From Botryllus schlosseri (Eukaryota > Chordata > Ascidiacea > Stolidobranchia > Styelidae), in the NCBI GenBank assembly GCA_000444245.1, contig ATSW01015514.1:1-40178 (forward strand): a DNA stretch of 40,178 bases, written 5' to 3'. Position numbers and translations under genes: made by a program. The notes beneath the pieces were generated by a model. It was given only the letters and a program-made list of their open reading frames with translations, did no database searches and was not told the DNA's origin. Below, in pieces: positions 37,601-40,178 of the stretch; the stretch's first letter is position 1; each line of letters starts with the position of its first letter.

Positions 37601-38364
37601 GATTATTTAATAAATTTATGGTATTCATGTAATACCGCATTAGAGATCAATAAAATCCATACCTGTGCACAACTAGAAGTACATGAGGGTTCACAAAAGA
37701 CCTTTCAAACTTTTACACCAAATTATACCAAANAATGTNNTTATACCAACCATTAATCNAGAAACATAACTAGCACACCACCGCCAACAAGCCCATATAA
37801 TATGCATTCTTATTGACTATATTTCGTTGTTAAAAGATTAAAAGCAAGCTTACGCCATATGCAGTCGAGATTAGACCCACAATATTTTATGCAACCATTT
37901 TTTGCAGTCATATGCTCNCAACAACATCTGCACAAGCACATACGTACTCTGAGTATATACCATAAAAGATTCCTACCTTTATATTGGCTAGATATGCATC
38001 GAGCAGAACTTCGAGAGTTGGGCAGGGGTAGCACGCTTTCCAGTGGATCAGTCTGTGATTTGCTCTTCAGGGATGCAGATGGCTGGGAACACACAAAAGC
38101 AATTATTAAATAATCAATGTTCAGCTAACACCAATGATTCAATTGCTTTCAAACATTCATAATAATCACAACATTGAATAATACCGTTATTGGTGGAAGA
38201 ACCTTACGGCGCGTGCCACTCTGACCACCGGTAGCTGCCGATTTCAATTGCGGACTTTTGTCGTCAGTCTCAACAGTAGCAACATTTGTTCCTGCTGAAA
38301 GATCTTGCCTTTCGGTTTCATTACAGTGTGAGGTAGATTTCGATGATTTTTTCGGGGAATTCAT
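1456..38364 (-). CDS. HECTD2: HECTD2-like HECT E3 ubiquitin ligase, spliced gene, 3' end off the left edge
   Basis: Eighteen exons on the minus strand (listed separately) join with GT-AG introns and compatible phases into one frame of about 855 codons with no stop. HECT E3 ligases accept ubiquitin from an E2 on a cysteine near the C-terminus and pass it to a substrate lysine. Residues 1-214 are Ser/Pro-rich and look disordered. Residues of about 215-525 match the HECTD2-specific central region, including YVIYAHLLRQIAT and WWIPSA. From about 530 the HECT N-lobe follows, with GYDMGGLTKEWF, and then the C-lobe with TGSDRVPVGGM. The assignment rests on remembered vertebrate HECTD2, which has about 776 residues; the extra length here is N-terminal. 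The conserved end containing HTCFNQL is not in the window. The substrate is unknown from sequence. Confidence 0.93.
1629..3200. other. Intron 17, left part, no gene recognised
   Basis: Between exon 18 and the family G copy. Several short open frames lie on both strands at 1680-2170 but none resembles a known protein or fits the exon chain. The remainder is AT-rich intron. Confidence 0.5.
3200..3380 (-). repeat. Family G interspersed repeat, copy 1
   Basis: In reverse orientation it carries the same segment (GTTGCTGACGAGTGTC, and a GACGTCATATTT tract) as the plus-oriented copies near 28828 and 30950. The class is unknown and the ends are unclear. Confidence 0.5.
4305..4560 (+). mobile_element. 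LINE (non-LTR) ORF2 tail remnant with internal deletion
   Basis: The open frame at 4319-4522 begins SKWMASNQLMLNASNTKTHV, which resembles the WM..N.L.LN..KT motif just after the reverse transcriptase core of CR1/Jockey-type LINEs. It ends IWNTLPPKLRNLDYGALKND, like the extreme C-terminus (WN.LP..LR...) of the same proteins. About 100 or more residues usually lie between these motifs, so the copy seems to have lost an internal piece while staying in frame. No full element is present and a family name is not safe. Confidence 0.6.
5756..6010 (+). mobile_element. Family E short hAT-like MITE, copy 1
   Basis: Starts GCGGTGGTTCCCAACGTGGG, the typical CAGTGGTTCCCAACC-like end of Charlie-type hAT MITEs. 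It shares the inner segment (TTTTTTTAGTCAATTCA, GATCAGAGTT) with the copies at 23868 and 26697. A G-run near 5990 lies inside; the right end is unclear. Confidence 0.55.
6077..6112 (+). repeat. 18-bp tandem pair
   Basis: The unit AAGGTCTTATGCCAGGCT occurs twice in direct succession. A simple local duplication. Confidence 0.8.
6366..8069 (+). repeat. 89-bp imperfect tandem duplication, one unit split by the Harbinger-like element
   Basis: Unit 1 is 6366-6388 plus 7889-7956, interrupted by the element. Unit 2 is 7981-8069, starting AAGAAATATTTGTAATTGG and containing CGCTGGTGAGCTTTCTCAG. Unit 2 keeps the uninterrupted junction, so it is a natural empty-site paralogue. Confidence 0.75.
6389..7888. 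mobile_element. Harbinger-like DNA transposon (non-autonomous), TAA target duplications
   Basis: About 1.5 kb with inverted ends GGGTGGAGCCCAATT and AATTGGGCTCCACCC. TAA flanks it at 6386-6388 and 7889-7891. A GGG-starting terminal repeat with a 3-bp TWA duplication is the hallmark of PIF/Harbinger elements. No DDE transposase or Myb-like protein is seen. Inner frames such as the Lys-rich one near 6815-6930 are unrecognised. It interrupts an older tandem duplication. Confidence 0.75.
8390..9333. other. Intron 17, middle part, no gene recognised
   Basis: No coding match. The stretch 8690-8900 holds several diverged copies of a GGACTTGGATT-type phrase, suggesting a decayed repeat. Around 9040-9330 there are CpG-rich segments such as GCGCGATCGGC that look like an old repeat of unknown class. 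Confidence 0.4.
9334..10252 (+). mobile_element. Family A hAT-like element, copy 1
   Basis: The right end is exact: GATCAGTGACCACCTCTG. The left end is degenerate (CTGGTCAAAGCAG). The interior shares the core phrases of the family (GTAGTTTCAAGGAG, a TTTTAGCGGTTAATC tract, CATAAAAGCGATAC). No intact transposase. It is longer than most copies and old. Confidence 0.65.
10338..10482 (-). CDS. HECTD2: HECTD2 exon 17 (HECT, residues 750-798)
   Basis: Encodes QFSAFSEGFHTVCDSSALSL then EEVETLACG, matching QFAAFYYGFHSVCASNALML and EEVEILVCG in vertebrates. This is the end of the N-lobe before the hinge. The acceptor is TTGTTTTCCAG and the donor TACGAG|GTGAGA. The exon lies between two family A elements in opposite orientation, 86 bp and 143 bp away. 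Confidence 0.97.
10626..10963 (-). mobile_element. Family A hAT-like element, copy 2, reverse orientation
   Basis: Begins CAGAGGTGG followed by GTAACGAAATA, the reverse complement of the family's right end. It ends near a decayed left end (CCAGTAGTTGGTAGACGGCTG). Short, deleted, with no clear target duplication. Confidence 0.55.
10966..11562. mobile_element. Family B foldback element
   Basis: The outer parts are inverted repeats of about 170 bp. Left: GAAATTGTTAGGTTG followed by CCAACCGGTAGAAGCG. Right: CGCTTCTACTGGTTGG followed by CAACCTAACAATTTC. A second inner pair of the same module (near 11185-11210 and 11290-11325) makes it a four-module palindrome. No coding. The type resembles foldback or MITE elements; the target duplication is unclear. 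Confidence 0.65.
12303..12514 (-). CDS. HECTD2: HECTD2 exon 16 (HECT N-lobe, residues 680-750)
   Basis: Encodes DMVHGLEELLSYEGDVEADL, then FQAAKQEFGIV and TNANRKEYVQCYVNWILNKA. It matches the HECTD2 segment ending NQNRKEYVQLYTDFLLNKS. This region includes the E2-binding part of the N-lobe in the family. The acceptor is TGAATTTCCAG and the donor TACAG|GTGTGA. It leaves AG, completed to Arg by exon 17. Confidence 0.97.
12715..12925 (-). mobile_element. tRNA-derived SINE
   Basis: On the minus strand a box A-like TAATGGTGGAGCG (12888-12900) is followed by a box B-like GGATTCAATCC (12852-12862), the arrangement of an internal RNA polymerase III promoter. A tRNA-unrelated body follows down to about 12715. 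The cloverleaf is not intact, so this is a SINE rather than a tRNA gene. Confidence 0.65.
13200..13350. repeat. AATCG-rich imperfect repeat
   Basis: TAATCG, ATCGAT and GATTAC phrases recur across the stretch in both orientations. Low-complexity remnant of unknown origin. Confidence 0.45.
13351..15697. other. Intron 15, middle part, no gene recognised
   Basis: Several open frames of 60-120 codons exist (for example 13430-13798 plus and 15337-15669 minus), but none shows a domain, and none is needed by the HECTD2 frame. AT-rich between 14400 and 14700. Confidence 0.45.
15698..17080 (+). mobile_element. Family A hAT-like element, copy 3, host of a nested element
   Basis: Left end GAGGTGTTCAAAGCAGTCGG, family core (CCACTAACACAAACTGAG, TACAGGGGCTAATTCA), then the 16040-16887 insertion, then the right part (AAGTGGAAGTAGTCTG, GTACTTCATTAGTGAC). 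The ends are degenerate, so the boundaries are approximate. Confidence 0.65.
16040..16887 (+). mobile_element. Family F hAT transposon remnant with exact 8-bp duplications
   Basis: Terminal inverted repeats TAGGGCGATTTTTTTGAC and its near complement, flanked by GTCATGAC on both sides (16032-16039 and 16888-16895). An 8-bp duplication is the hAT standard. The frame at 16337-16576 is the C-terminal hAT dimerisation region: TTAAVERTFPILGKLLSKD and NFLPENVGKYLSLYY, the usual VERSFS..G.L..K...L pattern. The rest of the transposase is missing, so it cannot move on its own. Confidence 0.88.
17829..18073 (+). mobile_element. Family A hAT-like element, copy 4
   Basis: Left end CGGAGGCGCTCAAATCAAG, right end CTTTACTGACGACCTCTG. 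The inner part has GATTAGAAGTAACAGTAG. Short, with most of the family core missing. Confidence 0.6.
18476..18925 (+). mobile_element. Family A hAT-like element, copy 5
   Basis: Left end CAGATGTGGTGAAAGTAGTC, right end AACGAGCACCTCTG. The complete family core is present (GCCACTAACACAGAATGAC, CACCCATAAAAGTGATGC). The flanks ACTATATA and CATATATA agree at 6 of 8 positions, a plausible decayed duplication. It ends 87 bp from exon 15. Confidence 0.7.
19013..19192 (-). CDS. HECTD2: HECTD2 exon 15 (HECT N-lobe, residues 620-679)
   Basis: Encodes LMGLAVYNCITLDLRFPLVL then YRKLLS, a Pro-rich loop and DDLKDVDP. It matches the vertebrate LMGLAVYNSITLDIRFP and the LLSPP loop; the loop here is somewhat longer. 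The acceptor is GGTATAG, with a weak pyrimidine tract, and the donor is GATCCT|GTGAGA. Exactly 60 codons, phase 0 to 0. Confidence 0.95.
19193..20131. other. Intron 14, no feature recognised
   Basis: AT-rich sequence between exons 15 and 14 without coding match or recognised repeat. Confidence 0.5.
20132..20239 (-). CDS. HECTD2: HECTD2 exon 14 (HECT N-lobe, residues 584-619)
   Basis: Encodes VLSPDYGTFVHNEKTRTYWF and then SDYFLVGV. It corresponds to HPDYGMFTYHKDSHCHWF and SEFRLVGI in vertebrates. The acceptor is GTCTTTTTCTAG. The donor GGTT|GTATCC is chosen because it gives LVGV-LMGLAVYN across the junction, as in the family. Exactly 36 codons. Confidence 0.95.
20240..22015. other. Intron 13, left part, no feature recognised
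   Basis: AT-rich, with short open frames only and a TATA-type low-complexity patch near 20845-20890. No coding match. Confidence 0.5.
22020..22150 (-). mobile_element. Family A fragment, reverse orientation
   Basis: GTAACGGAGTACTTTAGAAG and later GCTACTTCTACTCCTAC are reverse complements of the family A right part. Both ends are lost. Confidence 0.45.
22200..23395. other. Intron 13, right part, no gene recognised
   Basis: A minus-strand frame at 22447-22749 is followed by a good donor-like CAA|GTAAGT, but its only acceptor-like site does not fit the phase of exon 13, and HECTD2 is continuous without it. Nothing else recognised. Confidence 0.45.
23400..23522 (+). mobile_element. Family A right-end fragment
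   Basis: Carries GCGGAAGTATTCTG, AAGTAGAAGTGCTTG and the end TTACTGACCGCCTCTG. The left half is absent. It lies 134 bp from exon 13. Confidence 0.6.
23656..23761 (-). CDS. HECTD2: HECTD2 exon 13 (HECT N-lobe, residues 548-583)
   Basis: Encodes LKKKLRVEFIGEPGYDMGG followed by LTKEWFLLLLRQ. The E-x-G-x-D-x-GG-x-x-KEWF signature is shared by essentially all HECT N-lobes. The acceptor is ATGTTTAG and the donor GACAG|GTGGCT, leaving phase 0. Confidence 0.97.
23868..24060 (+). mobile_element. Family E short hAT-like MITE, copy 2
   Basis: Starts CAGCGGTTCCCAACCTC and holds the shared inner phrases in diverged form (GGGAAATTCATTCGCC, GATCGCTGGCGAATTGAC), in inverted order relative to copy 1. The right end is unclear. 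Confidence 0.5.
24796..25041. mobile_element. Family C TTAA foldback MITE, copy 2
   Basis: Both ends are inverted repeats (ATGATGTGGTCTCAAA on the left, TTTGAGACCACATCAT on the right). The flanks are TTGA (24792-24795) and TTAA (25042-25045), consistent with a decayed TTAA duplication. It sits 28 bp from exon 12. Confidence 0.7.
25069..25164 (-). CDS. HECTD2: HECTD2 exon 12 (start of HECT domain, residues 516-547)
   Basis: Encodes RPPDVNQLFLNIKVKRQN and LLQDSLSQIYG, matching RPDMNMLFLNMKVRRTH and LVSDSLDELTR. In HECT proteins the R/K-x-x-L-x-x-DSL pattern marks the first helix of the N-lobe. The acceptor is ATAAATTCAG and the donor TACGG|GTAAAT. It leaves GG, completed to Gly. Confidence 0.93.
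25200..25860. other. Intron 11, part, no gene recognised
   Basis: AT-rich; GATGTCAC and GTGACATC near 25693-25720 form a short inverted repeat. A minus-strand open frame at 25434-25721 shows no recognisable domain and is not needed by HECTD2. Confidence 0.4.
25863..26247 (+). mobile_element. Family A hAT-like element, copy 7
   Basis: Left end TGGAGGTGGTCAAATTACC, right end CATTACTGACCGCCTCTG. The core is present (GATTTGGTCGAGACGTC, GACTAACGCAAAATGACC, GATACAGGGGCTATTTCACC). No matching 8-bp flanks seen. It ends 121 bp from exon 11. Confidence 0.7.
26368..26490 (-). CDS. HECTD2: HECTD2 exon 11 (residues 475-515)
   Basis: Encodes FTFCQYPYILSLSAKRHIL then RDQERQMIRTARDELV, matching FSFCQYPFVISVAAKKIII and RDSEQQMINIARQSLV in vertebrates. 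The acceptor is CTATTTCCAG and the donor CGAAG|GTGTTG. This is the linker into the HECT domain. A different minus-strand frame over the same bases is also open and is a shadow. Confidence 0.94.
26697..26909 (+). mobile_element. Family E short hAT-like MITE, copy 3, with target duplication
   Basis: A 213-bp element from CGGTGGTTCC to GGAACCACT, with flanks GTCTAGAT and ATCTAGAT agreeing at 7 of 8 positions. Inner phrase TTTTTTTAGTCAATTCACC shared with copy 1. It defines the ends of the family best. Confidence 0.75.
27032..27155 (-). CDS. HECTD2: HECTD2 exon 10 (residues 434-474)
   Basis: Encodes NANNLIKPRLISYREFYN and VSLDHIDVMAEFKQWQ, matching TANNLVHPPLIPYTDFYN and STLDHIDLMEEYHTWQ in vertebrates. 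The acceptor is TTTCCAACAG and the donor CCCGG|GTAAGA. It leaves GG, completed to Gly by the A of exon 11. Confidence 0.94.
27156..28137. other. Intron 9, no gene recognised
   Basis: A possible decayed hAT-like MITE runs from about 27356 (AGTGGCTCTTAATTTTTTC) to 27560 (CACTGGTCTTCAACC), but target duplications are not visible. A plus-strand frame at 27742-28011 shows no known domain. Confidence 0.4.
28138..28295 (-). CDS. HECTD2: HECTD2 exon 9 (residues 381-433)
   Basis: Encodes FRPIVERIHQFITLRLFP and then CPWWIPSAMKVLTLA, matching FKQLVERLLQFISLRLFP and CSWWIPSAAKVLALL in vertebrates. The acceptor is a T-run followed by ATTCACGAAG and the donor GCTC|GTAAGT is strong. The exon leaves phase 1. 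Its GC content is well above that of the flanking intron. Confidence 0.94.
28327..28470 (+). repeat. Family C half copy
   Basis: Follows a TTAA (28323-28326) with GGGCACTGCGCTCTG, ATGATGTAGTCTCAAATTG and CATTTCGGCAGCGGCC. Only one arm is present. Confidence 0.6.
28495..28805 (+). mobile_element. Family A hAT-like element, copy 8, worn
   Basis: Core phrases are recognisable (AATCAGAAGTAGTATATG, AGTAGATTAGGTCGATG, TTTTAGCAGTTGATCAG, GATATAGGAGCTCGTTCACC). Both terminal CAGAGGTGG motifs are lost. Confidence 0.55.
28825..28965 (+). repeat. Family G interspersed repeat, copy 2
   Basis: GCCGACACTCGTCAGGGGTA, TCGTCAGCAACTACTAG and TATATCAACAATCGTAT are shared with the 30957 copy, and in reverse with the 3200-3380 copy. 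It follows directly on the worn family A copy. Confidence 0.6.
29499..29654 (-). CDS. HECTD2: HECTD2 exon 8 (residues 329-380)
   Basis: Acceptor TTTGTTTAG, donor AGAAG|GTATGG. It contains IRAYFILLQCP and YVIYAHLLRQIAT, among the best-conserved segments of HECTD2 outside the HECT domain and probably helical. Only 176 bp of intron separate it from exon 7. It leaves AG, joined to the G of exon 9 to make Arg. Confidence 0.95.
29831..29895 (-). CDS. HECTD2: HECTD2 exon 7 (65 bp, residues 308-329)
   Basis: Acceptor CTTGTTTTTAG, donor GCAAGG|GTAGGT. It encodes PQETQKIVLKGIINCLLKEW, nearly identical to PQDVQKTVLKGIINSLLREW in vertebrate HECTD2. It enters in phase 0 and leaves GG, which with the A of exon 8 makes Gly. 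The exon is too short to be found as an open frame alone, but the match and phases make it secure. Confidence 0.93.
29896..30956. other. Intron 6, no gene recognised
   Basis: An open frame on the minus strand (29991-30296) superficially resembles part of HECTD2, but exon 7 supplies that segment with a better match. The remainder is AT-rich. Confidence 0.5.
30957..31065 (+). repeat. Family G interspersed repeat, copy 3
   Basis: GCTGACACTCGTTAGGGGTA, TCGTCAGCAACTAACAG and TATATCAACAGTCGTAT. It lies 66 bp from exon 6. Confidence 0.6.
31131..31248 (-). CDS. HECTD2: HECTD2 exon 6 (residues 268-307)
   Basis: Acceptor TTTATGTAG, donor GAACTG|GTATGA. The first half is Ser/Gln/Asn-rich and variable. 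The second half, DQKFVGLMYEVLSEL, matches INAKFVNAVYDTLLN of vertebrate HECTD2. It enters in phase 2 and leaves in phase 0. Two other minus-strand frames are open nearby but do not fit either neighbour. Confidence 0.87.
31249..32189. other. Intron 5, no feature recognised
   Basis: No coding match or recognised repeat. Sequence of ordinary intron composition. Confidence 0.45.
32190..32312 (-). CDS. HECTD2: HECTD2 exon 5 (residues 227-268)
   Basis: Encodes LELQKCKKSG followed by EFYKSTFDSFASINDTFKK, matching the vertebrate DFYLTTFDSFPELNAAFKK region. The acceptor is CATTGCAG|G and the donor AAGAG|GTATTC, leaving AG to join the A of exon 6. A second acceptor, TTACAG at 32299, would allow in-frame splicing directly from exon 3. 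The other strand also has an open frame here, which I read as a shadow. Confidence 0.88.
32752..33239. mobile_element. Family C TTAA foldback element, long inverted arms
   Basis: The arms 32752-32950 and 33040-33239 are inverted copies of about 200 bp that agree at roughly 94 percent by eye. They start AGGGGCACTGCACTCTAAAA and are separated by about 90 bp. The flanks are TTAA on both sides (32748-32751, 33240-33243). TTAA targets are typical of piggyBac-type transposition. No transposase. The element lies in intron 4, 164 bp from the 38-bp microexon, so the pre-mRNA should fold into a long hairpin. Confidence 0.85.
33404..33441 (-). CDS. HECTD2: HECTD2 exon 4, 38-bp microexon (residues 215-227)
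   Basis: Acceptor ATATTTTAG and donor CCAGCA|GTAAGA enclose 38 bp that enter in phase 0 and leave in phase 2, exactly what exons 3 and 5 require. It encodes NDADHSFTHIF plus two bases of a Gln codon. Joined to exon 5 this gives IFQLELQKCKKSG, which lines up with DFQEDVEKVKSSG of vertebrate HECTD2. The phase fit and the shared Phe-Gln support it, but with so little sequence it needs transcript support. Skipping it would break the frame unless exon 5 used the alternative acceptor at 32299. Confidence 0.7.
33442..35861. other. Intron 3, main part, two unexplained open frames
   Basis: A minus-strand frame at 34779-34970 has CKFCNAYFDRVEKVKAHAA and LPQWNVAVLMALLNQ, which looks protein-like. A plus-strand frame at 34231-34494 has KLGGVKPDFSRYGFDKIKV. 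Neither has flanking splice sites that fit HECTD2, and I recognise neither. The rest is AT-rich without recognised repeats. Confidence 0.4.
35862..36409. mobile_element. Family I hAT-like MITE with exact 8-bp duplications
   Basis: Ends TAGGGCAAGTTTTTG and CAAAAACTCACCCTG, flanked by CTAATCAG on both sides (35854-35861 and 36410-36417). The interior repeats the phrase AAAAAGTTGCA many times in both orientations, giving strong internal self-similarity. No transposase. Inserted 153 bp from exon 3. Confidence 0.85.
36570..36943 (-). CDS. HECTD2: HECTD2 exon 3 (residues 90-214)
   Basis: The largest coding exon, 374 bp. The acceptor AACAG|GC restores the frame from exon 2 and the donor is AGA|GTGAGT. 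It encodes a low-complexity Ser/Pro/His segment with MEMNSWDLGGG and SSSLIDEPPASPLPS. This is likely an unstructured regulatory arm and accounts for most of the extra length over vertebrate HECTD2. Another frame is open across part of the exon, but only this frame fits both splice sites. Confidence 0.78.
37084..37219. mobile_element. Family H hAT-like MITE, solo copy
   Basis: A 136-bp element rich in GACTCGAGTCA and TGACTTGACT phrases, ending TTGGTTACAACACTG. The flanks TGATTGAG (37076-37083) and CGATTGAG (37220-37227) agree at 7 of 8 positions. It is the short, complete relative of the copy at 38739. Confidence 0.75.
37733..37918. other. Unresolved bases
   Basis: Five N calls lie at 37733, 37739, 37740, 37759 and 37918, in intron 2 close to exon 2. 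They indicate low local assembly quality. Confidence 0.95.
37977..38082 (-). CDS. HECTD2: HECTD2 exon 2 (residues 55-90)
   Basis: Strong acceptor (TGTGTTCCCAG) and donor (AAAG|GTAGGA). It encodes a Ser/Pro-rich stretch beginning PSASLKSKSQ and leaves one base that joins exon 3 to form a Gly codon. The intron to exon 1 is only about 120 bp. Probably disordered, with no domain recognised. A few unresolved bases lie just downstream in the intron. Confidence 0.75.
38203..38364 (-). CDS. HECTD2: HECTD2 exon 1 (start codon, residues 1-54)
   Basis: Starts with MNSPKKSSKST and is rich in Ser, Thr and Lys. The ATG at 38362-38364 is the first in its frame after an in-frame TAG upstream, so it is the best visible start; an upstream non-coding exon cannot be excluded. 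The 3' boundary is the weakest in the gene. GCC|GTAAGG at 38208 looks like a better donor but leaves phase 1, which meets a stop in exon 2. AAG|GTTCTT at 38203 keeps the frame and is chosen here. Confidence 0.6.
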
Positions 38365-38738
38365 ATCTTGGTTCCCATCGTCAAGCTTACTATAAGCAGT
38401 TCCACATTCCTTCTACCATTGACTTTTCTTATCAGCAGACAACTTTCCACTTTTCAACCGGGAGTGAGATCTCCATCAAAACAAAACAAACGGAGTCAAG
38501 GATCTTTCTCTCAGCTAGCGTTTCATGTCACGGTTCAATGATGTTACAAGCGGAACGCGGAAATAAACAACAGTTTTGGGATCAGCAGATCACAGCAACA
38601 AAATATCGTAGCTAAATTGATGATTTTGATTTTTATGTTGGAAACGTCGTAGTGTATCGGTGTCGACTCCTCATCATGGGAATTCTTTGGGCACATACCC
38701 AGATTGCTTTGTATGATGCTTTGGCTAAAAGTTTGTTG
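38365..38738. other. Upstream region of HECTD2, no promoter motif recognised
   Basis: 374 bp between the start codon and the first transposon. An in-frame TAG lies upstream of the ATG. No TATA box or initiator can be claimed; the 5' UTR and transcription start may be here or further upstream. Confidence 0.4.
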
Positions 38739-40178
38739 CAGTGTTGGGATCAAGTCACTACCTCCGAGTCACGAGTCATTTCGAGTCATTGCACATTTTG
38801 ACAGAGGTGGTCAAAGTAGTCAAGAAATATACTCAAGTATAAGTAGAAGTAGTGACGAAAAAAATCTACTCAAGTACGAGTAGAAGTACTTCTTCCATAA
38901 ACAACCTAAAACTACTTAAAGTAGTAGAATTGAGTGACTGCAAAAGTACTCAAGTAAGTAAGTAGTTATGAAAACGATCCTGATTCATTCACATGGATTG
39001 TAAAAAGGTGCAAATTGAGCTATGAGATAGGTGACGAGCTTGATTCATATTGATGCATACCAGCAGGTATCCAATTTTCGAAAGCATAAGTAGGCTATTC
39101 GTCCACATCACGGGATGAAAATGATAGTATTGATATAGAAATGCGATGCTAATCCTCTGTTTTCTCGAACAGCACGTTTTAGAAAATAACATGGTATGGC
39201 GCCATTCCCCATATTACAAGGCCCGTAGTTTAGTCGAAGAGCAATACGGAGAAGTTATAGGATACGGTGTGAACACTGCGCGATTAGTAAACGCTAATAA
39301 AAAATTTGGTGGACCGTAAAAATGCCATATAGTGTAGCTTTATTTCCAGAAATTAAAGGCATTACTACGCTTGCTTTTATACTTCAACATGTATGTTATC
39401 CAGACAAAAGAACTGATAATAATTATACCTCAATGTATATGATACTGGGAATTGAAAGTGAAATATAAATACTACTTCTAAAAGCAGAACATGTAGGCCT
39501 ATTTCATATTGGTCCAGAAAGTTTCCCAAGTGATATGTTAAAACAGCTCTAAAACAAAAAAAGTCCGCAATGAACATGCTAGATAACGATATGACAAGTA
39601 ATGCTGTATTGCGAAACATCATGCAGTTTCAAACGTTTGAATTATTTGATATGGACGAAGGGCGACAATGTAGTGTGAACGGAACCACGCCAACCCTCTA
39701 CCGAAATTATATTAACCGATACTTTCGTGAAATCATACTGGTCACTTCGTATCCAGCACTGCGTGCGAAGCACGACGAAAATTCTTGGCTTTACTCAACT
39801 TTTATGAAAATTAAAAGTTGATACTCCGTGAAAACAGGCTCGAAATTCCTCAGACTATCTTCTTGATCGGAAGATTGAACTACTTCTACTTGACAAACTG
39901 AAAATAGCGAAAAGTAAGTAAGTAGATCACAAAATATTACAAAGTAGAAGTAGCGAAAATCAGATCTACTTGAGTAAGTACTAGAAGTAGAGGAAAATTA
40001 CTTGAGTACTTCGAAGAAGTAGAAGTACTTCGTTACTGACCACCTCTGCATTTTGACTCGAGTCAAGTCAATTAAGTCAATCGATTTTCGAATGCGACTC
40101 GAGTCAAGTCAAGTTACCCGATTTTTGTAGGTGACTCGAGTCAAGTCGAGTCAAGTCAAGTCAAGTCACGAGTCAAGT
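38739..40178. mobile_element. Family H hAT-like element, split by a younger family A element and cut by the window edge
   Basis: Starts CAGTGTTGGGATCAAGTCAC, continues with GAGTCACGAGTCATTTCGAG to 38801, then resumes at 40049 with repeated GACTCGAGTCAAGTC phrases to the end of the window. The right end is not included. The family A insertion lies inside it. Confidence 0.75.
38802..40048 (+). mobile_element. Family A hAT-like element, copy 9, best preserved
   Basis: A 1247-bp element from CAGAGGTGGTCAAAGTAGTC to GTTACTGACCACCTCTG. Exact 8-bp duplications CATTTTGA flank it (38794-38801 and 40049-40056). The ends carry many AAGTAGAAGTAC phrases in opposite orientations. The inner open frame at 39570-39821 (83 codons) has no recognised domain, so the copy looks non-autonomous. 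With intact ends and duplications it is the youngest family member here. Confidence 0.88.

Noticed and set aside
39570-39821. 83-codon frame within the youngest family A element as a transposase.
   Set aside because: No hAT motif is visible and it is too short; at most an unknown passenger frame.
1-40178. CRISPR arrays, operons, prokaryotic features, retrovirus-like elements.
   Set aside because: No regularly spaced repeats, no gene clusters and no LTR or capsid-type sequence were seen; the spliced gene shows eukaryotic DNA.

Overview
This is a 40 kb window of animal (eukaryotic) DNA. Its only recognisable host gene is a spliced gene on the minus strand, spanning almost the whole window. Eighteen coding exons from 38364 down to 1456 can be chained by splice sites and reading phase. 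They encode about 855 residues that match the HECT-type E3 ubiquitin ligase HECTD2 in order and without a gap. The final exon, which in this family carries the catalytic cysteine, lies beyond the left edge. The exon peptides are close to the vertebrate protein as I remember it. The long AT-rich introns and their many short DNA transposons suggest an invertebrate, perhaps a deuterostome. I cannot name the species.

Layout from right to left, in the direction of transcription: the region upstream of the start codon (38365-40178) carries a hAT-like element (CAGTGTTG ends) split by a younger hAT-like element with a perfect 8-bp target duplication. Exons 1-3 (38364-36570) encode a Ser/Pro-rich, probably disordered N-terminus. 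Exons 4-11 (33441-26368) encode the conserved central region. Exons 12-18 (25164-1456) encode the HECT domain up to just before the catalytic loop. The two largest introns (1629-10337 and 12515-19012) are mostly transposon debris.

The rest is dominated by short DNA transposons: at least ten copies of one hAT-like family with CAGAGGTGG ends (family A), several other hAT-like families, TTAA-flanked foldback elements resembling piggyBac MITEs, one Harbinger-like element with TAA duplications, one tRNA-derived SINE and one LINE tail. Two clear nested insertions and one insertion with a duplicated 'empty site' alongside allow relative dating. I saw no retrovirus-like element, CRISPR array, operon or other gene system. 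The most rewarding results are the complete exon chain, a 38-bp microexon, and the element boundaries.
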